Notes under the pieces: generated by a model
Seen by the model: the letters and a program-made list of their open reading frames with translations, nothing else
Databases searched by the model: none
What the model was told of the DNA's origin: nothing
Assembly (NCBI GenBank): GCA_002150815.3
Contig: NDFF03000389.1
Span: 25,262 to 89,261 of the forward strand
DNA length: 64,000 nucleotides
From: Grammothele lineata
Taxonomy: Eukaryota > Basidiomycota > Agaricomycetes > Polyporales > Polyporaceae
Direction: 5' to 3'
Shown here: positions 54,129 to 64,000 of the stretch, in pieces
Layout of the letters: the number at the start of each line of letters is the position of its first letter
How positions within the stretch are numbered: position 1 is the stretch's first letter
Made by a program: the position numbers and the translations under genes

Positions 54129-57100
54129 ATGGACATGGAGAAACAATGCTCACCTCAAGAAAGCGATGGTCCTCTGGACGACGAATGGCTCTTGGAGGTT
54201 CCGATCGCTGCATCGTCTCTGCTGCATGACCACCTTTCTCTCCCTCCCTCCTCGCCTCAGAGCTCGCGAGCTCGAGCCTCTCAACTCTCTCGAGCCCTCC
54301 ACCCACGTCACCTACTCCCGGTGGGCGCAATCCATGCTCTGGGAACATCACCGCTACCCCTATCCCTGCCATCCTCGAATCTGAGTTGGATCCCTATTCC
54401 TCCCCTATACGACGCAGAACCAAAGCGGAACAATCAGCAAACAAGAAACGGAAGAGAGCTAACCGCACCCAGAAGCGACGGGACGAAAAGGAGGCAGAAA
54501 AAGCGGCCGAGAAGTCTCGCAAGAAGGCGGATCGTGTGCAGGCTGCAGCCGAGGCTGCGGAGCTTCGTGCTCAGCAAGAGGAGGCTGAGGCCAATGAGGA
54601 CGCTAGCAGGCGAGTCAATGCTGTCAGAGAAGTCCTCCAATTCATGCATAGCAAGAGAGTCACTTACGGCGATGTTCTTGAGCATCTTCTCGAGGACGGT
54701 TATGGTACGGAGCGCTTCGAGGGTCTCTTCGCGGTGAAGGGTCGCGCGGAGAAGATTCTTGACTTCTGGGTCTCCTGGTCCAACAGTCCAACTGGGCGCA
54801 AGGCGGTAACAAACCGGGCCGTCAAAACTGTCAGTACTATCCTGGAACGTGAGGGCGACGCAGTTACCAAGGACGGATTCCTCATCGCGTCTAATCGCCC
54901 CGTGAACAGCCACTTTGTGGACGACTTTAACTTGAGGCTCGTCTGCAAGAAGTTGCAAACATTGTGCCCATGCACTGCCGACATCCTGCACAGGTTCGCC
55001 ACGACTAGAGGTCAGCAGAGGGAGCTCGACCTAAGAGATGAAAACGACATCAACTTACCGAAGTACCCACGGCTGTGGGAACGTCGAGAGAAGGTCTGTC
55101 GACGCAGAGACTGTCTGATGCGGGTGCTCATCGTAGCCGCTATACTTCGCAGTTGATTGCAAGCGCAATGTTGACACTTCTACATACAAGAAGTCAGCAC
55201 AACACTGTGGACGTGTTCCCCGTAAACCAACGCCATACAACTGGGGGTCGGTCGTGAGGCCCGCCCCCTTTTGGGCACCGCAAACAAGAAGTCAGCGCAA
55301 CAGCTACGTCGCACAAGTGCTCGGGCTGTTCCTGTATGCCACCCGGGCACAGAGGCAGGCCATCAGTGTCCTCTCCCATCTCGGGCTGTCAAGCAGCTAT
55401 CAAACCCTAGCTGGCACTCACTGGTTCGCCTCAGCGACATTTTTACCGGCTGCTCCTTCCAGGTCCGCTCGTGCGGACGTCTGGCCGTCAGATCGTCCCT
55501 CCGATGACGACTATGTCCCGGGGTCAGAGGACGAGTCTCGCCACGCGAGCGACACTGGAACAGGCTCGGACTTGGACTCAGACGACTTTGAGGAGTTGTC
55601 GTTGTCATTTTGGGAAGGATCTAGCTCGGACTGCGACAAGTCAGAACAGGAGAACGAAGAAAATGAAGGCGCTGACCGTTCGTCGCAGTAACAGCCAGCC
55701 GTCCATGCAAAGTCGGGGCCTCGTCGAGCACTTGGCCTGCTCCACCCTCTCTCCGAGTCTTCTCGTGCCAACCTCCGGACACGAACCCAAGATCCCGACG
55801 CTGACCCTCTTGGAGGGGTTTACGACAACATCAACTACATGCACAAGGCTGCTGAGCAGATCGTGGGACGAAAAGACGCACAGGAGAATGGGACATGTAC
55901 GACCGCCTTCGAGCTCTTCAACGCCGCACGAGATAAGATGCTCACAGCCGACCTTGTACGCTCCTTTGCCGAGGCACCCCCGTTGTCATTCAAGGACATA
56001 CGCCTGACGCGAGAGGAAAATCTAGCCGTCCGGGAGCGCATGATATGGACGGTTATGCAAATAATTGTTCAGCACGGAGGTCAGAAATTCGCCGCATTAA
56101 AGGAAAAGCTCACCACAGATCAAGCCCCTCCGTCGTCCCACCAGATTCCCCTACACCAGACGAAGATCATCCCCATGCCTGCAATGAATATTGATGAGTC
56201 AAGCACTGTTGGCAACGCCCAAGTCCTCGACACCATCATCTCGGAGCTTGGGAATGATACGAGCTCACCTGAGTTTGCTCAACAGATCAAGCTCGTCTTT
56301 GGCGACCAGCTAGCTATCCATGGCTCGTGTCAGAGCTGTCGCAAGTACACGCGTGGGCCATGACGACGCGTCACAAGCATACCTCAATGTCGTGTTCTGT
56401 CCAGGTTTCTTCCACTATCAGATGGCGGCTACTCACGGCGTCCTGGGGCAACCCCACGCTTGGCGCCCGCGACCCCGGTTCTCTTCATTTCCATAACACT
56501 TGCCTCGACCAGGGCTATTGTTCTTTCCTCTCTACCCCCTTACCGCACCTGCCGCGACCTTGCGTTCGTCTCCCTCTTCGCCCGCGTTCTTCACTGCCTC
56601 GAGCTCGTCTCCGGCCTCACCCTTGAACAGTGCGCCGCAAAAGCCGATGTCGATGTGCTCCGCAACTACGCAGAGGGTATCGTGGACCAGTTCGCCAATC
56701 CGGTGGTAGCCCAGCAAGCAAAGACAGGCGCAGATGGGAAGGGCGTTGGGGATATTGTGTACGCAATTTCTATTCTTTATCTACGCGATGGTGTATTACT
56801 TCGCCACTTCGCGGATTCCGTCAAGGCTGGTGCATCCGATCACATTGTCACGGTCCTGAAGCTCTGGGCTCTGGGCTTCCGCGCCATGGGGCGGGTCAAA
56901 TACGCACATGAGCTGCTCCATCTCATACACCAGATTGTGCATGTGTGGCCAGCAGAGCTCCGGTATGTCAAACATACTAGTATCATCTTCGTGTGTGTAC
57001 GGTGTCTGAACTTCGTCTAGAGATATCATCATGAGCAACTGGCTCGTCAATGTCACAGGCCATGCAGATTCGTTCATCCCAGTGGACCTTCTGCAAAAAC

Positions 57101-57527
57101 ATCTCAATTCCTTGATCAAGGTAAGCTCTCGACACACTGTCTACGAATGTCCGTCTCCAACCCCGCCTTCTCCTAGGTCGTCTATCAGGCTCGCGGAAGT
57201 AACGCATCCTGGGAGTGGTTGGAGACTATTTCCCCATGTATCGACATCCCTCGTCGCCTTGCTGCTGGGATCAACTCCCAGCTAGGTTCGCATCAAGGTG
57301 TGAAACACCACGCCCCCGACCTTGCAAACGACATCAAGGTACTCCGCGTCACTTGAATCCGGCGCAAGCCCACCCACTAAAACCCCCTTTGTCCAGATCC
57401 AGGAATCGCCGAGAGTGTCCTCGCCTTCTACCAGGCCGCTTCATGTGTTGCGAACTAGCTCTTCGTTGGGCATGGACTTGCCGCGCCTTCTCATCAACTG
57501 TTGGTTAAGGTGGAGCCGCTTGTTTAG
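54129..57527 (+). pseudogene. DUF6589-family gene, multiple disruptions
   Basis: DUF6589 proteins are large, Agaricomycete-expanded and of unknown function. Exon 54129-54320 starts MDMEKQCSPQESDGPLDDEW. An intron (54321-54385) leads to a basic coiled coil (KRKRANRTQKRRDEKEAEKA), then REVLQFMHSKRVTYGDVLEH and LDFWVSWSNSPTGRKAVTNR. Later blocks are LFLYATRAQRQAISVLSHLG, VYDNINYMHKAAEQIVGRKD with AQENGTCTTAFELF, IPLHQTKIIPMPAMNIDESS, FFHYQMAATHGVL, ARDPGSLHFHNTCLD, IVLSSLPPYRTCRDLAFVSL, VLKLWALGFRAMGRVKYAHE, SNWLVNVTGHADSF, VVYQARGSNASWEWLETISP and GVKHHAPDLANDIK. Introns near 56964-57020 and 57121-57177 are clean. Disruptions are an in-frame TAA at 55689-55691, a 98-bp insertion-like duplication at 55186-55302, a 4-bp CTAGCTA shift at 56310-56316, and shifts near 56440 and 56508. 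The family call is strong; the gene is probably dead. Confidence 0.78.
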
Positions 57528-60250
57528 AGCGTCATTCATGCATTGACTATCTGCCATCATTTCGAAGGTCTCTTCTCCTCGGCGGCCTCCTCTCCAACGA
57601 CCCACGCGCAGAATTCATTCTCCAAGCCAGGTGTACGGTTTCGGTCAGAGCTATCCGAAGGAGGCGTCGGAGTCCAGGCGAGATCTTATCGGTTGGGCCG
57701 CTCCTACCCAAGACCTTTCGTAGTCCAGGAACCATCGCCTTGGAACCTCCTGCATCTGCACTGCACTTCACCTACTTTGCTTGGCTCGTCTCGAATCAAT
57801 TCCTCAACGTCGTTTCGAGGCTGTCGCGCCAGCTCAGCTTCCTTCATGAATCATGCACTTCCCATACAAGAGTTGAGGATGAGGTACACGGGATGCGGTA
57901 TGTACTGTTGGAATCTTCTCTACGGTGTTTTTACCATCAAGCTATCTATTCCTAAACCCCATATGTCAGGCTCAATGTTACCTGCCTGCACGTGTCTGCT
58001 CTCGGGCAAATTAGGTGAGCTACAAAGTATCTGCTATTCAGACTCCGGTCTCATTCGATCTGTCTCGACTTTGAATCTCACTTGCTAATGTACGCCTTGA
58101 TGTGTGATCACACCATTCACTCCTTCAAGTCGGAAACGCCGTCGTCTTCTCTGGCTCTTTCGTACCCCCGATAAGCATACCATCTTTTCGGCACCCCGGA
58201 CGACGTCGGCCCATTCTCCCTGCTCCACGAAAACCTTACCGGCAAGTCTACTCCAGGCTCGGTGGCGGATTCGGCACTTCATCCAGAAACATCGACACAA
58301 TGCCCCTCCAGCATCAATGCGATGGCTAGATATGTCGGTGCCAGGATATTGCGAAGGATGTTCGCGCAATAATATAGAATATGGAGGGAATGGGAACGAT
58401 GGTAGGTGTTTGTCTCCTCTCTCCCATTCTGTGGTCCCTAAGAGCTGCGTGTTGGAACAGAGATTTATTGGCGCCAGCATCGCTGACCAGTACCGTCCTG
58501 TTACCCTGGAGCATATGAGAGACAACCAGGAAGGACAACATGGTGTGTAAGTACGGTTCACCACTCGCGCGTACACCACTACCACATACACTCGTGTTGA
58601 TTACATTCCATCTGACCTATGTTCTTTCGCAGACCAGAAGCTCATCGACGTGCGTATGAAGAAAGCGTTGGGGCGCCGAGCTCCATTCTTTATTCTAGTA
58701 CCCATTCAAAGCTTCCACGCAAGGTGAACGACATACCCGGCAAGACCATCAAACACGATATGGATGGACGATGTGTAATCGTCTCCGTTGACTGGACGTC
58801 GGGCTAGATGCATGTAAGTTAACTTCTTTCGCTTTTACAAGCCCCCGGTCGATCTCAACATTCTCCTACCCACGCAGGAGGTCCATCTGCAGGCTAGTTC
58901 TGTTGCGCTGTTACCCCAAGGCGCACCTCGGAGCGTCGATCATGCGCTGAAGCTGGCACTGCAAGTTATACTTACCTCACCCGTCTCGTCTCCTCGCGAC
59001 GCGCTCGCGCTCTTCCCCGATGGATACGAGGGCCAGGGCAAACCACAATATCTTTGTGCGTATATAACCGTCCGTCTAATACGGATCGTAGGCTCATCAC
59101 GCCGCACTAGTTCTGGCGCGATTCCCTATTACCCCTACTCAATCTTCGACCATCTTCGGACGTCCTCGCTACACTGATTTCTGATCGGGAACACCTAACA
59201 TTGTAAGTCGTGCTCGTCCACATGTAGGTCACTTCGAATTCCTAGAGCCCCTACATACGCTAACCGGAAATAATTGTATTTAGAGCGTGAACGCCATCAG
59301 TTATGGCATAATGCCCTGCCCGCATACGGCTCAGATGGACTGCGGTGTCTTCTCCGAGACATATCCACTCTAGACGTGTGCCCAGACTCAGTGAAGATGA
59401 GTCGTTCGACAGTTATCACCGTCTGTTTGCCTGTACGTGGCATGCTTCATGGTGAGTGCTAGAAGGGCCTCCCCCAATGGATTCCATGCGACCAGTCCCC
59501 ACAATGAGTTGGCCACCTCTACGCTCACTCGCCTCGGTTGAGCGGCACTCCTGCCTTGATCTGCGCTGGTATCATCCCAAAGACCTCATTGTGTGGTCGC
59601 ATTTGGTCGCCATCAGCGACGCCTCATACTTGCCCCGACTCCGGAAACGTCCTACAATATCACGATACCCATCGTCGTTGGTAATGCTCGTTATACCCTC
59701 TTGTGCTTCCTCCAGAACATCGAGGTAGGGATCGAGGGCAGATTCGCACGGGAGCAACGGGCTGAGGGCGAGCAGGACCTAGACAGTGGACGTATACGTC
59801 CTGGATTGGATTTTGGCGGCGAGGCTAGTGGCAGAGGGCATCGTTGCAGCGTACGGCGTTCATCGGGTACATCTGATTCAATGATCTTGGAGAGTACGCT
59901 AGGGAAAGACATGAGCTCGAGATGTAATAAATAGGTCAGGTTGATAACACATTGCTCACAACGCGTTAGAAAGACTCCAAGAGTAGGCCATGTGTACTCC
60001 AGTGCAGGCGCATCTCCCACGAGTGATGAATGTTCCGTTGAGAGCGGAAGTCTGAACGATAAGTTCAACCTGGCGCAGAAGCATAACTTGAAGACAAATC
60101 CTGACAAACACTTCTCACGTGGTCATGTGACACCACCACGTTGGAATCCAGTGAAATGCCTCTCGTTCCCGGGCGCGGCCCCGGCTCTCGACCACAGCGT
60201 TAGGCTCTGCATTCTCAACGGCGATCACTGACGTTCCAAGCAACAACGAA
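57528..60250 (+). other. coding-like fragments, gene structure unresolved
   Basis: Protein-like stretches include 57587-57955 (FTYFAWLVSNQFLNVVSRLS), a clean single exon at 58878-59055 between CACGCAG and GTGCGT (VDHALKLALQVILTSPVSSP, FPDGYEGQGKPQYL), and 59274-59430 (GLRCLLRDISTLDVCPDSVK). They may be exons of one or two plus-strand genes, but I could not link them in frame and recognise no domain. Confidence 0.3.
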
Positions 60251-62973
60251 ATGCAGACTCATGATAGCAGCGAAGTTCCACAATGGCATTACCAGCAGAA
60301 TCACTGTTATTACCCACGTTTAGACAAGGCATTTAAGCGGCTTCCTCGCTGCTGTGCTTGCGCTATTCGCCAGGGACCTGACGATTGTCGCCACAAAGGT
60401 GGGCTGTTGTTTAGGCTGTGATGCTACTTGGTTTTTTATGTCGTAAATAGGTTTCCGCCGATACCGCGTTGATGACATCAGCGGTAGCCCAGCCATCTCG
60501 TTTTACTGTGCGGATGCAGAAGATCCAGTTCCCCGTCGGTTGCACAACTCAAAGATGGATTCAACATCCTCAAAAAGAGTACTTGTGAATACTTCTATCT
60601 CATACAACCGAACCTATATTAAAGTGTACCAATAGCTGCACGTTGCACAGGCTTTGCTCCCCCATCTTGAGACTGAGCGAGCTCATTGTGCGGAGGCCCG
60701 AATATATAGGAAGCGGGAACTCGATGAGCAAGTGACTTGTGGTGAATCCTCACTTACACTGGCTAGGGTATGAAGCTACTGACAACAGTTACAGACAGGT
60801 GTGCCACGGATCTCTTCGGATCTTCGTGGTTTTGTAGCTCGTGCGCCTCGGAAATATGTGCGACTTGTATGGTCGATCTGAGGGATGGTCATAACATGGT
60901 ATGTCCGTGGAAGCGTGGTTTGCCAGCGACTAACATTTGTAGCAGTCTTCGAAATGGCGCGACTGCCAAAATTGTACTGTCGATACTCCGGCGCGTCCAC
61001 ATAAGTATACGGACTTCGAACGTATAACTAGATTCCGTTTACCAGAACTCGACGAAGCCATCTCAAGCATGCAAGCCTTTCTCCATGCCCAACCGTAACT
61101 TCCATCTTGTTAGCACGTTAACCGTCTTCGCTTACAAGTCATGTAGTCAGGGTCAGTTGCGAGGACGCCATCACGTTGCTGGCCCAAGATCACGCAAACC
61201 CGTGTTACTCTTTGTGCGGACCCTCGACAACGACCAATTCTTGGATGCTTGGGGATCTGGGGACCCTTTCGTACTGAAGGGCGCTGACAAGCAGCTGCAG
61301 ACTAGCTGGAGTCCTAACGAATTCATCCGCGACTATGGCTCGGAGGTAGTTATCGTCATTGATTGCAGCACTGACGAAGAATTGCCTGAGCCTTGGACGG
61401 CGGAGGATTTCTTTGAAGCTCTCAAGCACGCTGATCCTGACGATGTGATTGTCAAGATAAAGGTAAGCCATTTTGATGTCCTTCAGGAAGTGCTCTCACA
61501 CGTCCATGACAGGACTACCCGCAAGACAACACCATGAAGTCCGCATTTGCTGACCTCCATGAAGATTTCAAACAGTGCATCCCTGCTCTTTGTCGTGATA
61601 TCTTGGCTCTTGACGGGCGACTCAATGTGGCTGCTCATTTTCCTAAGAACAGCGAGGTCGGCCCAGACCTTGGTAAGCAGCGCATCATTGTCTTGATCAT
61701 TCGCCATTCCAAGGATGTTATCTCTTTCCTGCGATTACGATAAGTGCGTCAGTTCACTCAACGCCTCTCCTTTGAAGGTCCCAAGTTCTATGCTGCAAAG
61801 GGCTCTCGACAAGTGGCCATCGTTTTCGGGACGACCAAGATTCATCTCGATGTCGCCGACGCTATCAACATGATGCCGTGGGCTCTCGATAAGTCCAAAC
61901 CAGGGGCAATCTGGATCATCTTTCCAGCAGGCTCCGTCGAGCAGATAGTACAGTTCATACGTCGACACGACAGTCGTTATGAGTGCGTTGATCCCCTCCA
62001 GTCCCATTCCGTGTTCCTGGACGACACTATGCTCCAACGTCTGGATGAAGAGTGTGGAGTGAGGCCATGGATAATCGAGCAGTACGTTGGAGACATCGTC
62101 ATAATCCCCGCAGGTTGTGCACACCAGGTATACCATTGAACGGTCTGCGTGCTGACCTTTGAAGCTCACAATTTACATAGGTCGCCAACGTTCAGAACGC
62201 GATCAAGGTTGCATACGATTTTGTTTCCCTCGACAATCTCGACAGGATGGCACAGCTGATACCACAGCAACGAGCACATCGCTTGCAGAGCGGTTCCGGT
62301 GAAGACTTCCTGCGATTGTACACCCTACTATGGTATGCGTGGCAATCAGCTTCCGCTCACTTCAACGAATGTGCTGATGAGAGATGTGGTGAGTACTACC
62401 TTGCTCTCAGTTCGAACAAAGAGCTAACTGGACCTTCCAGAGTCTCCCCAGGATGAGCTGGACGAGATGAACGTCGATGTCCTAAATGTGCAGCCGGACT
62501 TCGAGATGGGCGGTGGATCGTCAAGCACAGCGCTCAACGCGGTACGGCGTTCCTTAGACACCTCACTTTGTCTATCACGATTCGCATACTAATGTACGCC
62601 CTTTCCACAGTCGGAGGAGAAGAGGGCACGCTTGAAGGAGAAGCGGAAAAAACGCAAGAACAAGCCATACGAGCCCACTTCGGAGGTCGTCCCTCGAGCC
62701 TATTATCACTGCGTGAGCCGCTCCTGCAACAACACTTTCAAACGTTCTGGTCTTCTGGACCACCTGTAAGTCACACGAAAGACTCTATAGGCGTCGTACT
62801 GACTGGCTCGGTGGGGCAATAGGAAACATAAACATGCAGATTTATACGATCCTTCACGCGACGGCTACTTGCGAAAGCCGTCTCAGTGCCCTGACAGATT
62901 GTTTCTGTCCCGGCTCATGGGGCACATCAGACCCTCTCCGAATACCAGGGCATTGGAGGAGATGCGGGTATAA
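60251..62973 (+). CDS. KDM3-like JmjC-domain protein, 12 exons, 678 residues
   Basis: Probable Fe(II)/2-oxoglutarate histone lysine demethylase or related oxygenase of the JmjC family. Exons are 60251-60398, 60451-60578, 60636-60741, 60795-60898, 60943-61094, 61189-61462, 61513-61672, 61778-62127, 62181-62388, 62441-62541, 62611-62765 and 62823-62973. The total is 2,037 nt, exactly 679 codons. Cys-rich modules lie at residues 34-46 (CCACAIRQGPDDC) and 127-152 (CDRC, CSSC, CATC), as in KDM3/JMJD1 proteins. The JmjC domain follows GDPFVLKGADKQL and carries HLD (H380, D382) and the distal H473 in IPAGCAHQV, so the metal triad is complete. The tail has a lysine-rich stretch (KRARLKEKRKKRKNKPYE) and a C2H2-like finger (C611, C616, H628, H631/H633). 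The fifth intron (61095-61188) has alternative acceptors, and the start could lie further 5' since the frame stays open to about 60160. It looks intact and is probably nuclear. Confidence 0.82.
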
Positions 62974-64000
62974 CAGTTGGCTGATATTAATCGCCAACAT
63001 GACCCAGAATGTATTATATACATCTTCGATGGACTGTGGTACAGTCGGCGTGCGGCATGCGTATTCTCAGACAATCGTGACGTGGTCCAGATTCCTTGAA
63101 GCTGGGGATAGAAACTGCTTGAAGCGTCCAGTATATCTAGCGACTGATACACACCTCGAACGTACCGCCATACGCCAGGTGGATAACATGAAATACGACA
63201 GATCGGTGTCACGCCAGCCTGAGTACTATCACAGATAGATCGCTGCTACATATCTACGCCAGCTGCTACGAAGTTCTTTCGTCGCTGCTCTTGCGCCTGG
63301 CCCTTACGCCTAACCGAATCGTCTGTCTGGGGCACCTACTGCTGCATGCTAGCGTAGGGTGGTTCCGTTCAATTGTAGATACAACTCGCGTGAGTTCATC
63401 CAGGTTCGTTGGCGACGGGTGGAGCTGTGACCTGAGGGACAAAGCTGGCTGCCGGCTCCAAGATCGGGCTTGTACGTATGAAGAACAGCCCGTTAAGACA
63501 TAACTGCTGCAGCAGACGCGGCCAGTAGTTGAGGCTGGCTAAACGGAATCGCATACAGATCCACAATACAACTTCGCTGCCTAGAGCCACGCTAGAAGGC
63601 GAGAGCCCAGTCAGCACAATGGAAAACGAAGTAGCTAAGAAACACTCGTGACTGAGAGCGGGGGTGAGCTCCTTGTGAACGCCGCATTGATTGGTTTGAT
63701 TGGATCACGACTCCTATAATACCCCTAAGAGGACATCAGGAGCAGAAGTAAGATAGACCTGTGTCTGTATTGGAAAGAAACGAGATGTTAGAACACTGGA
63801 AAACAGATGATTATAGGATGAAAAAGGTCGGGGATAGTAAAACACTAAAAACACATACCTGAGATTGCAGTCCACCCTCTGATCCATAACGTCACGGGTG
63901 AGTACCGTAGGCGGGTGTTAACAGAGGGTAGAGATAGCGGTGGCCGCCCCAAACCAATACGTAGAAAAACAGTCGGATGGTGTTGTGATGGTGGGGAGAG
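62974..64000. other. no gene recognised
   Basis: The first 250 bp overlap a frame on the plus strand that is out of phase with the JmjC gene. The rest has only short frames and a more AT-rich end with no supported feature. Confidence 0.5.

Overview
The window looks like a transposon-rich stretch of an Agaricomycete (mushroom-forming basidiomycete) genome. Protein-coding stretches are broken by many short spliceosomal introns (about 40-105 bp, GT..AG). The recognisable families are ones expanded in Agaricomycetes: KDZ transposases with CxC1/CxC2 cysteine clusters, a TET/JBP-like 2OG-Fe(II) oxygenase next to a KDZ gene, a DUF6589 protein, an Est1/SMG7-like relic and a KDM3-like JmjC protein. 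Exon models were made by hand from splice motifs, frame continuity and family resemblance. Where exon lengths sum to a multiple of three over many exons I treat the model as well supported.

Layout: 0-1.3 kb, 3' end of a CxC1-type KDZ transposase. 2.3-4.1 kb, two inverted CTCGAG-rich segments. 4.4-5.2 kb, a neat three-exon gene of unknown function. 7-8.1 kb, a poorly resolved multi-exon gene. 8.6-9.2 kb, a 152-bp higher-order tandem repeat. 9.2-17.1 kb, three degenerate copies of a dispersed intron-containing repeat family; a fourth copy lies at 50.3-52.7 kb. 17.3-17.8 kb, GTC-rich low complexity. 18.1-22.3 kb (minus), a composite KDZ region: an 8-exon CxC2 KDZ transposase with a TET/JBP-like gene just upstream on the same strand. 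Both carry apparent losses of catalytic residues, and the oxygenase also has frameshifts. 22.9-25.4 kb, two hypothetical genes. 26.3-28.5 kb, nested inverted-repeat elements. 31-36.8 kb, a divergent pair consisting of a small minus-strand gene and a 1,209-residue cysteine-cluster protein. 37.3-39 kb, a decayed gene. 41.9-43.2 kb, an intact 438-residue protein. 45.7-46.3 kb, an Est1-like pseudogene. 54-57.5 kb, a DUF6589 pseudogene preceded by a perfect hairpin. 60.3-63 kb, an intact 678-residue JmjC protein.

Functionally there are two layers. A small set of genes looks intact and host-like: the JmjC demethylase-like protein, the 221-, 438- and 1,209-residue proteins and the 471-residue protein. 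They sit among KDZ, DUF6589, inverted-repeat and satellite debris typical of a repeat-dense, probably silenced region. The KDZ plus TET/JBP pair matches a known fungal association of transposase with a DNA-base oxygenase. The four-copy repeat family, the small foldback element and the cysteine-cluster protein are the parts I cannot match to a described system.
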